From Blastobasis lacticolella (Eukaryota; Arthropoda; Insecta; Lepidoptera; Blastobasidae), in contig LR990055.1 in assembly GCA_905147135.1 (NCBI GenBank), positions 1,860,001-1,924,000 of the forward strand: a stretch of 64,000 nt of DNA. The letters run 5' to 3'. A program made the position numbers and the translations under genes. Under the pieces are notes generated by a model that saw only the letters and a program-made list of their open reading frames with translations, was not told where the DNA came from and searched no databases. The stretch's first letter is position 1, and each line of letters begins with the position of its first letter. Of this stretch, positions 19,600 through 30,245 are shown piece by piece.

Positions 19600-19814
19600 T
19601 TAAGACTCCCACGAAAGGGGAGGTTATTGCCATAATCTTACGCTTGGCAGGCGGGTTGGCAATCGATGTATTATAAATATTAAAAAAATGCTGCTGCACA
19701 TTTTTCAGTCTACGAAGACTCTAGATCTTTTGTCTCGAAAACATTAGTCGCCTTGTACGACACCCATGAGTGTAAGGGGTTGGTGCTATTCTACTCTGCC
19801 GGACACCACACGGC
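19600..19814 (-). repeat. SINE-C, reverse orientation
   Basis: Reads in reverse from CTCCCACGAAAGGGGAGG to CTACTCTGCCGGACACCACA; the GAT tail is degraded. It stops about 30 bp before the RTE element. Confidence 0.8.
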
Positions 19815-19978
19815 CATAGATCGCTATAGATACAATTTAAAACAATGGGCCGGGGGGGTATGGGGCCCAAACACCACCTTATGGGCTCAAGCCAACCTCA
19901 CCTGCCAGCGGTCCCCCTGCTGACAGACGGACGAGGCTCTGGCGAACCGGCTTTTCCTTAACGGGTTGTGTGGGTCGG

Positions 19979-21178
19979 ATGGTAGTCGCCGCACATAAAA
20001 AGCCAAACACCAAAAAAAATATGGAAAGGCAAGCACGGAAACCCGACATAGATAGGGCGTCGCCGCAAAACGACGCGCAGGGGAATCGCCCTACCTCTGT
20101 GTTAAATGGGTTAGGGCTACCGGGCCAAGGGTGGACCCGGTTAAAGAAGCTAGCCCAAAGTAAAGTCCGCTTTGCTAGCTGGAACCTTGGCACGCTGCCC
20201 GGGCGTGCTCGTGAGCTGGCCAATGTACTCGCCAGGCGTAAGGTGGCAGTGGCGTTTCTGCAGGAGACCAGGTGGAGAGGCAACAGGTCCCGTAACATCG
20301 GGAACGGCTACAAGCTAATATACACTGGCTCTCCGAGTGGGGATAACGGGGTGGGGGTGGTGCTCTCTGAGGAGTTTCGGGACTGCGTCTTGGACGTGAA
20401 GCGTGTAAGCGACCGCATTATGGTTGTGGGAGTGCTTATCGAAGGGGTCGTGACCAATTTGGTAAGCGCCTACGCTCCACAAGTCGGTTGCAGCGACGCG
20501 GACAAGGCGTTGTTTTGGGAGCAAATCGGGGAAGTACTACGTAACGTCCCGTTGTCGCAGGGTATTGTTGTGGGTGGCGATCTGAACGGTCATGTGGGTG
20601 AGAAGTGTGAGGAGTTTGGCCGTGTTCATGGCGGTTTTGGTTTTGGGAGCCGTAACGCTGAAGGGGAAGAAATTCTCCGGACGTGTATGGCTGCCGATCT
20701 GGCCGTTGTGAACACCTTTTTCCAAAAGAAATCCGAGCATCTGATCACCTACAAGAGTGGGAGGAGCGCTACCCAGATTGATTACTTTCTCACTCGGAGA
20801 GACAATATTAGCAAAGTGGCCACCTGTAAAGTCATACCCGGAGAGAGTCTCACTGCCCAACATCGGGTCCTTGTGATGGACCTGCGCGTGAAGCCCAGAG
20901 GCAAATACCGGGAGCAGTGCCGTCGTGAAACCCGGTGGTGGCTGCTTGAAGGAACCAAGTCCCATGCGTTCGCCGCTGCTGTCAACGATCTTAGTATTGC
21001 GACAGACGGCGAATCCATCCAACAACTCTGGGACAGAACTCAAGCAGCTATCGTACGGGCGGCAAGGACGGTGCTGGGGGTGTCAAGGGGCGGACGCAGG
21101 CTTGACAAGGAGACCTGGTGGTGGAACGACACAGTCCAGAGGGAGATTAGGGTAAAGAAAGCCCTCTTTAAAAAGTGA
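19979..21178 (+). pseudogene. RTE-1 endonuclease domain (APE type)
   Basis: The first ATG of this open frame is at 19979; a GTG at 19970 is also in frame. After a basic leader comes the endonuclease: FASWNLGTLPGR (metal-binding Asn), FLQETRW (catalytic Glu), VVGGDLNGHVGEKCEEFGR (Asp and Asn), QIDYFLTRRD (Asp) and LTAQHRVLVMD (the final His, in place of S-D-H). All key residues are present. The frame ends at a TGA (21176) where a Trp codon is expected (ALFKK-stop-QASRSPEDHAAYRD), and coding resemblance continues past it. This enzyme would nick target DNA for target-primed reverse transcription. Confidence 0.9.
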
Positions 21179-23037
21179 CAAGCGTCCAGATCTCCTGAAG
21201 ACCACGCTGCATACAGGGATGCCAAACGTGCCACCAAACGAGCGGTAGCCAGAGCCAGACAAGACCACTTACGTCCGTTGTACAAAAAGTTGGAATCATC
21301 TGAGGGGCAGAAACTCATCTACAAGTTGGCACGGCACGATCGAGGGTCAAAGCGGCACAGGATATTTCCATTTGTCGCTGTGTAAATGACCCTCAAGGTA
21401 ACCTGTTATGCGACGACCGCGCGGTAAAGAAGAGATGGCGCTCGTATTTCTACGAGCTACTGAATAAGCAGCATAAAGAGGTGCATCCACCGGACCTCCC
21501 TCCAAATCAAAGACTCGTGCCATCGATAATGCCTGAAGAAGTCGAGGCGGCTCTTCGCCGCATGAAGAATCGGAAAGCCGTCGGACCCGATGGAGTCCCT
21601 ATTGAGGCGTGGAAATTGATGGGCTCTCGTGGTGTGAGCGTCCTTACCGATATTTATAACCGCATTCTCCTCACCGGGAAGATACCAAACCAATGGAGGC
21701 TGAGTATAATTACCCCAGTCTTTAAAGATAAGGGTTCAGTGCGGGAGTGTACCAACTACCGCGGTATAAAGGTGATGTCTCACACAATGAAGCTCTTCGA
21801 ACGCATTGTGGACTCTCGAATCCGACGGGAGTGTACAATCTCGGATTGTCAGTATGGGTTCCGGCCGGGTTGTGGGACCATGGACCCCGTATTTGCCCTA
21901 AGAACTCTCATGGAGGGATACAGATCAAGGAACACGCCCCTGTATTTCCTGTTTCTGGACATGCAGAAGGCCTTTGACTGTGTCCCTCGTGAGATGATCT
22001 GGTGGGCGTTGCGGTCCAAGTCAGTACCTGAGGCCTATATTGACATAGTCTGAGACATGTACCGCGATTCCGATTCCATAGTTAGGACTGCTGTTGGCGA
22101 TATCAACACTTTCCCGATTACCGTTGGGGTACACCAGGGCTCTGTGCTCAGCCCACTTCTGTTCAACGTGATATTAGACGTACTGTCAGACAGCATCCGA
22201 GACTATCATGAGGTACCTCCGTGGCTACTCATGTATGCTGACGATATCGCGTTAACAGACTCTGACATGGGGCGTCTTGTCCAACGGGTGGAAAAGTGGA
22301 AGGAGTCGTTTGAGAACGGCGGTTTGAAGATAAATGTGGCGAAGACAGAGTACATGGCTTGCAACAGTACAGACCCCCTACCCATCCGCACAGGTGAAGA
22401 GGAGGTCAAACGAACGGATCAGGCCAGATACCTGGAGTCAGTACTAAGCGCAACTGGTGACATCGACAGCGACGTCAAAGCCCGAATATCCGCGGCTTGG
22501 GCAAAGTGGCGGGAGGTGACGGCTGTCATTTGTGACCCCAAGATGCCGATGAAACTGAAGGGACAGGTCTACAAGTCCATTATTAGACCTGTTCTCTTAT
22601 ACGGCAGCGAGACTTGGCCTCTACTAGAGCGACGCAAGCAGGAGTTGCGAGTCACGTAAATGAAGATGCTGCGGTGGATGTGTGGGGTTTCCCGCAAAGA
22701 TCGCGTGCGGAGCGCCCACATCCGCGGTAGCCTTCGTGTCCGTGACATCGCAGATAAGCTACAGGAGTGTCGCCTTCGATGGTATGGCCACGTCTTGCGC
22801 AGACCGGCAAATTATGTGGGGAACAGATGTCTGGCCATGCCGCCCCCACCAGGCACGAGAAGGAGAGGCTGGCCCAAGAAGCGATGGCTGGACGTCGTTA
22901 AGAGTGACATGCGTGCCAACGGACTCACTATGAAGGATGCCGAAGACCGAGCAAAGTGGACTAGACATAGCAGGAAGGCGGACCCCGGGCACCCGCGTGT
23001 AGCGCGGGGGCGCAACCGGGATTTAACGCCGAGATGA
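21179..23037 (+). pseudogene. RTE-1 reverse transcriptase and C-terminal domain
   Basis: Coding resumes after the 21176 stop (DAKRATKRAVARARQDHL), changes frame near 21325-21365, and continues as VNDPQGNLLCDD, then RMKNRKAVGPDGVPIEAWKL, YRGIKVMSHTMKLFERIV, FLDMQKAFDCVP (motif A), GVHQGSVLSPLLFN (motif B) and LMYADDIALTD (motif C, near 22237). The C-terminus has YGSETWPLL, RLRWYGHVLRR and RRGWPKKRWLDVV. Two more stops: TGA at 22051 (probably from CGA) and TAA at 22657 (probably from GAA). All are single-base changes, so the copy is fairly young. Confidence 0.9.
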
Positions 23038-23053
23038 TGATGATGATGATGAC

Positions 23054-23947
23054 TTAATATTTATTAAAATTTTAGATTTATGGTGGCATTTATTTCTTTT
23101 TCATTATATCAGCTTAACTACAGAGCAGCGGGTGCTGCATTTTCACTGTCAGATGTAAACGGTCCCATCATATCATGCTTAATTAAAATGAAACACACCC
23201 GATTTCTACTTAAACTTCTTACAGCAATTACAATGTCCATCTAGGGTAATAGCAAAGACAATGAGCCGAACTTTCTATGCTACTTCACATGTACACCATA
23301 CAGTCAAAATATATAGTCAGTATTTATTGAATTTCTTCAAGATTAAAGGTTTTTTATTTGCTTTTGAAGCAAGCTGTGGCATGACAGTGATGTGGTCTTA
23401 GGTTCTGTCCTACTTGGCAAAAGTCGTGCGACCATGGTTGAACGACGGGCTCTCCCGTCCAATAGGAGGCCCCAAAACCGCCCCTTGCACGACCATGGCC
23501 GTTCGACCGTTGCCAATTAAGGCAGCACCTCAGTCCAAGTATAACGCCTTACAACTAGGTATTGTACTTGTGTTAGTGTTAAATTATTGAAAACTCTCAA
23601 TAAAAGTAACGTAACAGAAGGTTGTAAGAAGGAAGGTTCAGACCAACAAGAAATTTATAACGTAGCATAATTCACAGTCCAACAAAAGCAGAAACAGTAA
23701 AAAAGGTAAACACATCGACCCAGCACCAACTGATAAATTGATCGCCCTAATTTGGAATAGGATGGCTTTTAACGGATAGTGTGTGAACAGCCCTTGCCCC
23801 TTGGCGGTTCTGGAACAAATGGAACAACTAACGGGAAACACGAGTAGGGTTGCCAGATTTGCTTGCGCGAAATCCGGGACCAAAAATATATTAATTTAAT
23901 GAGGAGTTTTCCAGTAGGTATTGTCAATTGGTTTCAAAAAGCATCAA
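23054..23947. other. No gene seen
   Basis: AT-rich. A GC-richer patch (23400-23530) contains CGTGCGACCATGG and the related TGCACGACCATGG but no clear element. Confidence 0.4.
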
Positions 23948-23949
23948 TA

Positions 23950-24255
23950 GATGGCGCTCCTACAATTTTGGTAATTTTTTACCAAAAGGTTCAACGAAAT
24001 GTATTTTAATACAAACCTTTCATATTTTCTGTGATTTGTATTGCGTCCATTCTAGATCCTAGTATCCATGAAACGAATTGACTCAGTCAAATTAATGTTT
24101 ATTTTGTTTGTAATAATTTATTACAACCTCTAAAATGATTAAAAACTATTGGTAAATTCAATATTATCCAATACAACGTACCCAGTGTTTATATACTCTT
24201 TTCTAAGAACCTATTTCAAGCGATTATCAATTACCAAAATTGTCGGGGCGCCATC
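23950..24255. mobile_element. MITE, about 306 bp, TA target site
   Basis: Ends are inverted: GATGGCGCTCCTACAATTTT from 23950 versus GATGGCGCCCCGACAATTTT read inward from 24255, both continuing GGTAATT. TA flanks both ends (23948-23949, 24256-24257). No coding capacity. Fits a Tc1/mariner-type MITE. Confidence 0.7.
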
Positions 24256-24257
24256 TA

Positions 24258-25080
24258 GGGAGTGGTTAGGAATGCTTTAGATACCTATTGAAAAACCCAA
24301 AATTATTGCAACAACCACAAAAATCTTACAGCATACGCATGTATTTGTTGCATGTTTAAATAATATACAATATGTAGAATACTATTACAGACTTGAGGTA
24401 TGTCATATTAGTCCTCACAGTGACAAAGTTTACATTTTTTTACCTACATTTCGTAGATGTTATGGGTGACAGTTACCGCTTACCACCAGTCCAAAACATC
24501 TGCAATCAGGAGATCGAATGCGGTGCCGGCCTTTTGACATACCTGTGAAGAACCCCAAATATTTTAATTGAATATAGGTATCAAAGGGATAAAAAACCTG
24601 AGTAGGTATTTGCGAACTCCCGGACAGAAAAAAGGAATCTACTGAACACAAGACAATCCCGGATTTATCGGGTACCTGATAGTAACCCTAACCGCAAGAG
24701 AGGCAATTAGCTGCCCGCAGCCAATTTATACTGGCCCCCGAGAAGTAATGAAATATCTCCCCCGCATCGGAAATCAATTGGGTAATTGATGGGGGCAGAG
24801 GTCTGCTGTTGCTGGCTACTAATCCATCAGAGTTCAAATTATCATTTCTAACACGCAGTATCTCAGTCTTTTCAGAGGGTTTCGATAAACCCAGTCCAGT
24901 AAATTTTTCTTTCTTTCAAAAATATATTGTGAAGTAGTGATAAGGTGTTTTAGTGAAAGAAGATCAAACTGATAGACATTTTTGAATACAAGAAAAATGT
25001 CGTGACTGTGTTCGAGCCTCTGTATAGTTTCTTGTATATTATTTTTTTCTTCGACCGTGTACTGTACAGCAGAGATATAA
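24258..25080. other. Mostly unassigned; repeat E fragment at 24455-24560
   Basis: GGTGACAGTTACCGCTTACC and ATGCGGTGCCGGCCTTTTGA belong to a tail family also at 40920, 41495 and 55640. The rest shows no gene. Confidence 0.45.
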
Positions 25081-25083
25081 ATA

Positions 25084-25285
25084 ATCATCTTGGCGTTGAT
25101 GTCCCGGTTGTGCTCTCGTGCACGAGGGCCCGGAGTCCGGCTTGAGCATACTCCAGGATTTGTGCAGAGCAGGTAATTACAGTGGAGCGACTGTCATCTG
25201 ACCTCCATAACCCTGCTACCAGGGGAACCTGACCAGATTGGATCATAGTTACACATTTAGTCGCCTGATGTTGGTTTCATCACGA
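25084..25285 (-). repeat. SINE-A, 3' two thirds, reverse orientation
   Basis: Complement of the tail (CATCTTGGCGTTGATGTCCC), GCACGAGGGCCCGGAGTCCG, CTACCAGGGGAACCTGACCA and TTAGTCGCCTGATG in the family order. The tRNA-like head is lost. Confidence 0.85.
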
Positions 25286-25904
25286 TTTATCTATTATTTT
25301 AATTTTAAAATGTTTTCTCCTTTCTTCCTTTTCGGACAGTATGCTATATGCTATAAAACCTTTTAACAGCTGCACAGGAAGGTGAATTTTAAGATACACA
25401 TGATACGTATGAACGCGATCGTACATACATTTATTTGTATTTGTAATACCTACAATATCCTGTCCTTGTTGTCGTAGGCTTTGTACCAAAGTAATGTGAT
25501 TCGACCCGTCTGAGTTTCCAGCAATAGGTAGCAATCAAATCAATATTATTAGAAGGTAACAGCAGACATCTGACAATGATTTTCAGTTAATTGGCGAGGC
25601 CCAATAACGGGGTACTAATTGCGACGTCTAAGCTGAGCAGTTGAGCAAATCATATTATAGGTAGTTACGTTCAATGTGATTCCTGGAAGGCATCCATATT
25701 GTGTGCAGTGTGCCTTGATGATGGGGCTTCGAGTATGAGCAAAAATTCTTTATTTATTACTTTTCTTATCAAGCCAGTATTGTTTATAATAACTCAATAT
25801 TTAGTAAAAAGTTTAGCAAATTTATGTTTAGTTAAATTTTTACAAAAATGTTTTTCGTTCCTGAAGCTTCTAGGGGTACAATTGGAAAGTTGGCCATTTC
25901 CGCA
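25286..25904. other. No gene seen
   Basis: AT-rich with random short frames. Confidence 0.45.
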
Positions 25905-26000
25905 AACATGTATGTAAATAAATTCTTTATTGCATAGAACTATCTAACAAAAGTAATATAAAATAAATTGCAAAGGCGGGCTCATCCCACAGTGGGATTT
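25905..26000 (-). repeat. Repeat D, copy 1
   Basis: TGTATGTAAATAAATTCTTT, ATTGCA and GCAAAGGCGGGCTCATCCCA recur at 37425-37515; a related shorter piece is at 54020-54065. On the minus strand it ends with AATAAAGAATTTATTTACAT, like a polyadenylated 3' end. Confidence 0.6.
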
Positions 26001-26042
26001 ATTACATTTGACACCTCCTCAGCGAGTAGAGAATTCTCTATA

Positions 26043-26330
26043 ATAATCATGGCGTCAATATACCGGTTGTATTCTTGTACGTGAGGGCCCGGGGTCCGTC
26101 TTGACTATGATCAAGGTAATTACTGTAGATCGACTGCCATCTGTCTTCCGTGACTCGGTTAATAGGGAAACCTGACCAGATTGGATTATGAATATGAGTA
26201 GCCTGAATGTGCAGGTTTCTTCACGATATTTTTCGCACCTTACATAACTCAGATAAAGTCATTGGCATAGCGCGGCACTGGGGATCAAACCCAAACCAGG
26301 TATACCTAAGCCAAAACTGTTTTCTTACCA
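26043..26330 (-). repeat. SINE-A, near-complete copy, reverse orientation
   Basis: Reads from the tail (GGCGTCAATATACCGGTTGT) through GGGCCCGGGGTCCGTCTTGA and AACCTGACCAGATTGGATTA to a decayed tRNA-like head around 26270-26330. Confidence 0.8.
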
Positions 26331-26742
26331 CCCCACACCACACAAACATTCGGCCTGACAACTATATAAAAGCAAACTCGCCTGGCAATAGGGCGAGATA
26401 TGACCTTGTCTTTATAAAAATAGACAACTTGCCCGCTGACCAGAAAATATACCGGGCGAGTTGTCCCCTAAGGCGACCATCGAAACTCGGGTATAGAATC
26501 CACTCCCACGCATAAATAATCGCCATCAAAACTACCCCAAATATTCCTGTTGCGTGAACAGGGCTGCTCAAAATCCGAAATTAATTCTCACGCCGACCCC
26601 AAGATTAACAGGTTGCAGATCGTAAACTATTCAGAGTAGACGTCGCATCCTGAAGGTTATCCAGAAATGTGACGCAGGGTTCGCTGGATAATAACGGACC
26701 CTACCCCTGCCCTACCCTAATCTGGATTGGTAGACCTTCTGA
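26331..26742. other. No gene seen
   Basis: Open frames on both strands at 26362-26571 look coincidental. Confidence 0.4.
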
Positions 26743-26946
26743 TACAGGGATCATTCTCATACAGTGGATATTCTAATAAAGTGGTCGCTGTAATGAAGTG
26801 GATATTCTGATAAAGTAGTGGCTCTTATGCAGTGGATATTCTGATACAGTGGACATCCTGATAAAGTGGTCGCTCTGATGCAGTGGACATTCTGATACAG
26901 TGTTCATTCTCATAGAGTGGACATGCTGGTACCGTGGACATTTTAA
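26743..26946 (+). repeat. 17-bp minisatellite, 12 units
   Basis: Twelve consecutive 17-base units, each beginning T-x-x-AGTG or near variant, e.g. TACAGTGGATATTCTAA, TAAAGTGGTCGCTGTAA, TGCAGTGGACATTCTGA, TACCGTGGACATTTTAA. The period holds without gaps. Three of the units carry GGTCGCT or GTGGCTC instead of GGATATT, partly alternating, which suggests a higher-order period. No open frame of note. Confidence 0.9.
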
Positions 26947-27428
26947 TGCCGAACCATATTAACCTATGGGGTATTTTCCCTTGTAAGTATATTACATTTC
27001 ACCGTACAAAACGATGGAAGACGCGCACGCGGCGTGAGCGGCCCGCGCGCCTTTACAACAACGGTTTGAACGTACTCTAAGGCGTACTGTACAAGATACA
27101 GTCAGTTAAGTACGTTACAGCACATCTACCGTGATAATTACTGTTCCATATATTATTTGATAAATCATTCCTTAATTAGTCAATGTTAGGCCGGCGCCCT
27201 ATCTAAAGAAATAAGGCCTTTGCTTTATAATTTCATTGTACTCAGCAGTCATTCAAAGAAATTGAACGTCAAACTCTCACTGTAGCGTTACTGCGCCGGA
27301 GTTGTTATTTTACTGATATATCTAAATATACCCGTACAAGTTTATAATGTCTACGCTTACAAACACGCACAGCTACCGCCTTCACACCGCTTTGCCTCCC
27401 AAAGTTTTTGACGTTTTTGACATTTGAC
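26947..27428. other. No gene seen
   Basis: A short GC-rich patch (GCACGCGGCGTGAGCGGCCC near 27025) but no promoter or exon can be supported. Confidence 0.4.
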
Positions 27429-27690
27429 AACCTAAGTGGTTCAGTTGGGACACATACCGGTCTGCTACGCAGAGGGCCCGGGTTCGATTCTCGGCCGGGC
27501 AGAAATTCAAATAATGAATTTTTATTTCTGTTACGGGTCTGGATGTTATATGTATAAGTATGTATTTAAAAATATATGAGTAGTTTATCAGTTCCCTGGC
27601 ATCCATAACACAAGCTTGCTTACATTGAAGCTAAATGGCGCTGATTTAATTTATACCAAACATATTTATTTATTTATTATTTGTGACCTC
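27429..27690 (+). repeat. SINE-B, full-length copy
   Basis: CCTAAGTGGTTCAGTTGGGA, TCTGCTACGCAGAGGGCCC, B box GGTTCGATTCT, body GGCAGAAATTCAAATAATGA, and end CTAAATGGCGCTG, with a TTTA-repeat tail. The best-preserved example of the family. Confidence 0.85.
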
Positions 27691-28034
27691 TCTTCACCTG
27701 ACTGGTCGGCTATAGAAATCCAATATGCTAAGCCGAGCCGTGTTGACTCCACTGTCAGGAACATGGGTCATGGACTTAGTTGACATAATTAGTTTTACGT
27801 ACGAACTACTGAGGATTTAGAAACTTGCATTGTCTTCCGGTTTGAAGGTCGGAAGTGTAGTTAATAGGCATGTCGGGGTAATGCGCCTGTGGTTGGGCAG
27901 TCAATGGGCAAAAGATTTATATCGATTGCATTTATTTCAGTATTAGAACTAATATTCGTTTGTTATTATTTGATTATTGTACTTTCTCCGCTAATGTAGG
28001 TTGCAATTTATTACTTTGATGTGTTTAAACTAGA
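27691..28034. other. No gene seen
   Basis: Nothing supportable. Confidence 0.4.
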
Positions 28035-28225
28035 GAAGAATCATTTCTTCTGCTTGGTTACATTCCAATGCCTGGTGATCTGTTAAACAGGTATTAATAA
28101 CCTAGTGCAGACACCAATCTCTCACGCAGGTTATACCTATTGTAAAATTTTATTATAAAAGGTATTATGGTATATTTCATAAGTGCCTATGTGAATAGAA
28201 AATAAACCTACTATTTATTTATTAT
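28035..28225 (+). repeat. Interspersed repeat G, copy 2
   Basis: Matches 2509-2697 along its length, with GGGCTGGGGG missing after CATTCCAATG. Ends in AATAAACCTACTATTTATTT. Confidence 0.75.
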
Positions 28226-28379
28226 TTGTATCTTTACAAAAATTGCACTATCCCGTGGGATCCTATTTTTTTCCGGGATCAAGTACATACTACGGGAATC
28301 AGTCGAACACACTAGTCTAGTCTAGCAATAACAGGTGTTAGTGAAACAATTTTCGAAATAACTTGAGTGAAAAAACTCA

Positions 28380-29035
28380 AGTTGTCGCTGCTGGTTCAAA
28401 CAATACCGCACTTGACATACAAACATATGACAAAGAAATGCTTTTTTCTCGAAACTGCCGAGACTGATTTTGGACCATAGTTAATTGTGCTCTATCTATA
28501 CTCCGTAACCAAGTAGCTGCAGGTTCAAAGAATACGGCACTTGTCATACAAATGTACGAAAGACATCAATTTTTTTCTATTTTTGATTTTGTTGTCGTGC
28601 GGCATAAGATCAAAGCTGAAGGTCTTGAACCTAAACACTGTAACCATGTTGCTAATGGTTCAAAGAATACGGCAATTTTCATACAACTGTGCGAAAGACA
28701 TGCATTTTTCTCAAAACTGTCGGGTCCGATTTTGATGTCGTGCGGCATAACAACAGAGCTGAAGGTGCTCAACCTATATTCCGTAACCATGTCGCTGCTG
28801 GTTCAAAAAATACCGCACTTGTCATACAAGTATAACAAATGAATGCTTTTTTCTCGAAACTGCCGGGTTCGATTTTGATGTCATGCAGTATGAGAATAGA
28901 GTTGAATATGTTCAACCCATATACTGTAACGATACCTCCATTGGTTCATAGTTAAGGGCACTTCCCATACAAAATGTGACAAGTAAATATCGTTTTTTTT
29001 TTAAGAATTGCCGGTCAGAGTTTGATGCCCTTCTC
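28380..29035 (+). repeat. Decaying tandem array, unit about 130-143 bp, five units
   Basis: The landmark GGTTCAAA...ATACCGCACTT recurs at 28393, 28522, 28657, 28800 and (degenerate) 28943, spacing 129, 135, 143, 143. Each unit also has CATACAA, a TTTTTCTCGAAACTGCCGGG-like block, TTTTGATGTCGTGCGGCAT and CCGTAACCATGTCGCTGCTG-like wording. Open frames crossing it are by-products of the repetition. Confidence 0.8.
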
Positions 29036-29174
29036 TACAAGGATGTATTTGAGGGTGCTAAATGTAAATATTATACCGATTCCCCTACATACTTACCCAG
29101 TCTCCTTTTAAATCAGGGGTTAACTTTGAAGCAATATTGGTTATTAAGTCACGTTTATCAAATTTCATTGGATT

Positions 29175-29450
29175 TATCAAGTCCGGCAGAGTAGAATAGT
29201 ACAAACCCCTTACACTCGTAGGTGTCATACAAGGCGAATAATGTTTTCGAGGCAAAAGATCTAGAGTACCTATCTATAGACTGGAAAATGGGCAACAGCG
29301 TTTTTCATTATTATAAAGACACTGCGTGTTATAAATACACTGCGATCTCCAACCCGCCTGCCGAGCGTGGAGATTATTAGATTTCTCCTCTTTCGTGGGA
29401 GAGGAACTAAGTTTTGCAGTTTACTGATATGGGCTGTGATGACGATGTTG
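29175..29450 (+). repeat. SINE-C copy with internal duplication
   Basis: GTCCGGCAGAGTAGAATAGT, GGTGTCATACAAGGCGAATA and CTGATATGGGCTGTGATGAC in order. The ACACTGCG block occurs twice (29319, 29338), making this copy longer. Confidence 0.8.
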
Positions 29451-29835
29451 CCCCTTAAAATCTATACATCCGGTATTTAAAGATGGTATATTTTCAATTT
29501 GAATGAACACATAAAATCGTGATACTCGCAATACAGAAATATTTTTAAGACATATCCTTTTTTCTAAAAAAAAACAGTCTCATCCCAATCTATGCATAAC
29601 GTCATATAAAATGTTGCTAAAAAAATGGAGACTTGTTGCGATTCCAGAGGAGGTAATTCATCATCATCATCATCAGAGCGATCAGTCCCGGCTTCTGCCA
29701 GGGTATGCTGTGGTGGTCATTGATCACGGCTTATTTTTCATCAATAACTGAAACAAACGTACGTACGTTTTCATTAAAAACATTTCTGCTCTATCATTAT
29801 TTTATGTGTTTAATTTAGAATTTAAAAAGACTATT
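29451..29835. other. Mostly unassigned; RTE-like tail at 29655-29710 (minus)
   Basis: CATCATCATCATCATCAGAG and CCCGGCTTCTGCCAGGGT in reverse resemble RTE-1 and related tails (compare 42640). The rest shows no gene. Confidence 0.45.
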
Positions 29836-30108
29836 TTTTTTTGGCTGCACGGTCCTCTCCCATTCTCTCAATGTGTCCGAGCCAGCGAAGTCGAGCAGCT
29901 TTAATCTCTCCAATTATATTAGGCTCGGACACGAGCTCTTCTATGTCTACGGTATCGATGGATAGATGAAGTCCGGAAAGACCTGCGCGAACTCCAGATA
30001 ACGAACTGCGAACAAGTGGCGCAGGACAAGAACCAATTCCAAGTTCTTGTGTCGGAGGCCAAGATCCAGTTCGGGTCGCTGAGCCAGCGAAGTAAGTAAG
30101 TATTTTCT
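29836..30108. mobile_element. RTE-2 LINE 3' end with inverted 5' segment (twin-priming structure)
   Basis: 29840-29945 read on the minus strand gives ELVSEPNIIGEIKAARLRWL then GHIERMGEDRA. 29950-30090 on the plus strand gives RYRWIDEVRKDLRELQI, then EAKIQFGSLSQRSK and an AAGTAAGTAAGT tail. Both pieces are adjacent in the RTE-2 protein (compare 13505-13974), with about 20 residues missing at the break. A 5' piece inverted next to a normally oriented 3' piece with tail is the signature of twin priming. Confidence 0.8.
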
Positions 30109-30147
30109 TTATTATATTAATGTAAACGATGACTTTAAAAATAGTCA

Positions 30148-30245
30148 ACCCTCGGGTGATAAGTTTGACGTATGTATCTGTGTACCTGGAGGTGTTTATC
30201 TATTGTAGTTTAATCGAGATAGTTCTTGATTTTGTTTCATTAAAA
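30148..30245 (+). repeat. Repeat F, copy 2 (partial)
   Basis: GGTGATAAGTTTGACGTATG then TATCTGTG; ATCGAGATAGTTCTTG at its end. Confidence 0.5.

Larger units (their letters stand above)
19845..23053 (+). mobile_element. RTE-1: nearly complete RTE-clade LINE
   Basis: About 3.2 kb with a GC-rich 5' end, one long protein carrying an APE endonuclease then a reverse transcriptase, almost no 3' UTR, and a (GAT)n tail at 23034-23052. This layout and size fit the RTE clade. The reading frame is broken by three stops and one frameshift, so this copy cannot move itself. Its base composition (GC-rich) contrasts with the surrounding DNA. Its final ~70 bases resemble the SINE-A tail. Confidence 0.9.

Noticed and set aside
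20537..21043. 168-codon minus-strand frame
   Set aside because: Antisense shadow of the RTE-1 endonuclease.
26743..26946. CRISPR-like array
   Set aside because: Units are 17-bp head-to-tail repeats without spacers; this is a minisatellite in a eukaryotic genome.
27429..27500. Possible valine tRNA gene
   Set aside because: Same reasoning: fused to a conserved SINE-B body and present in several truncated copies.
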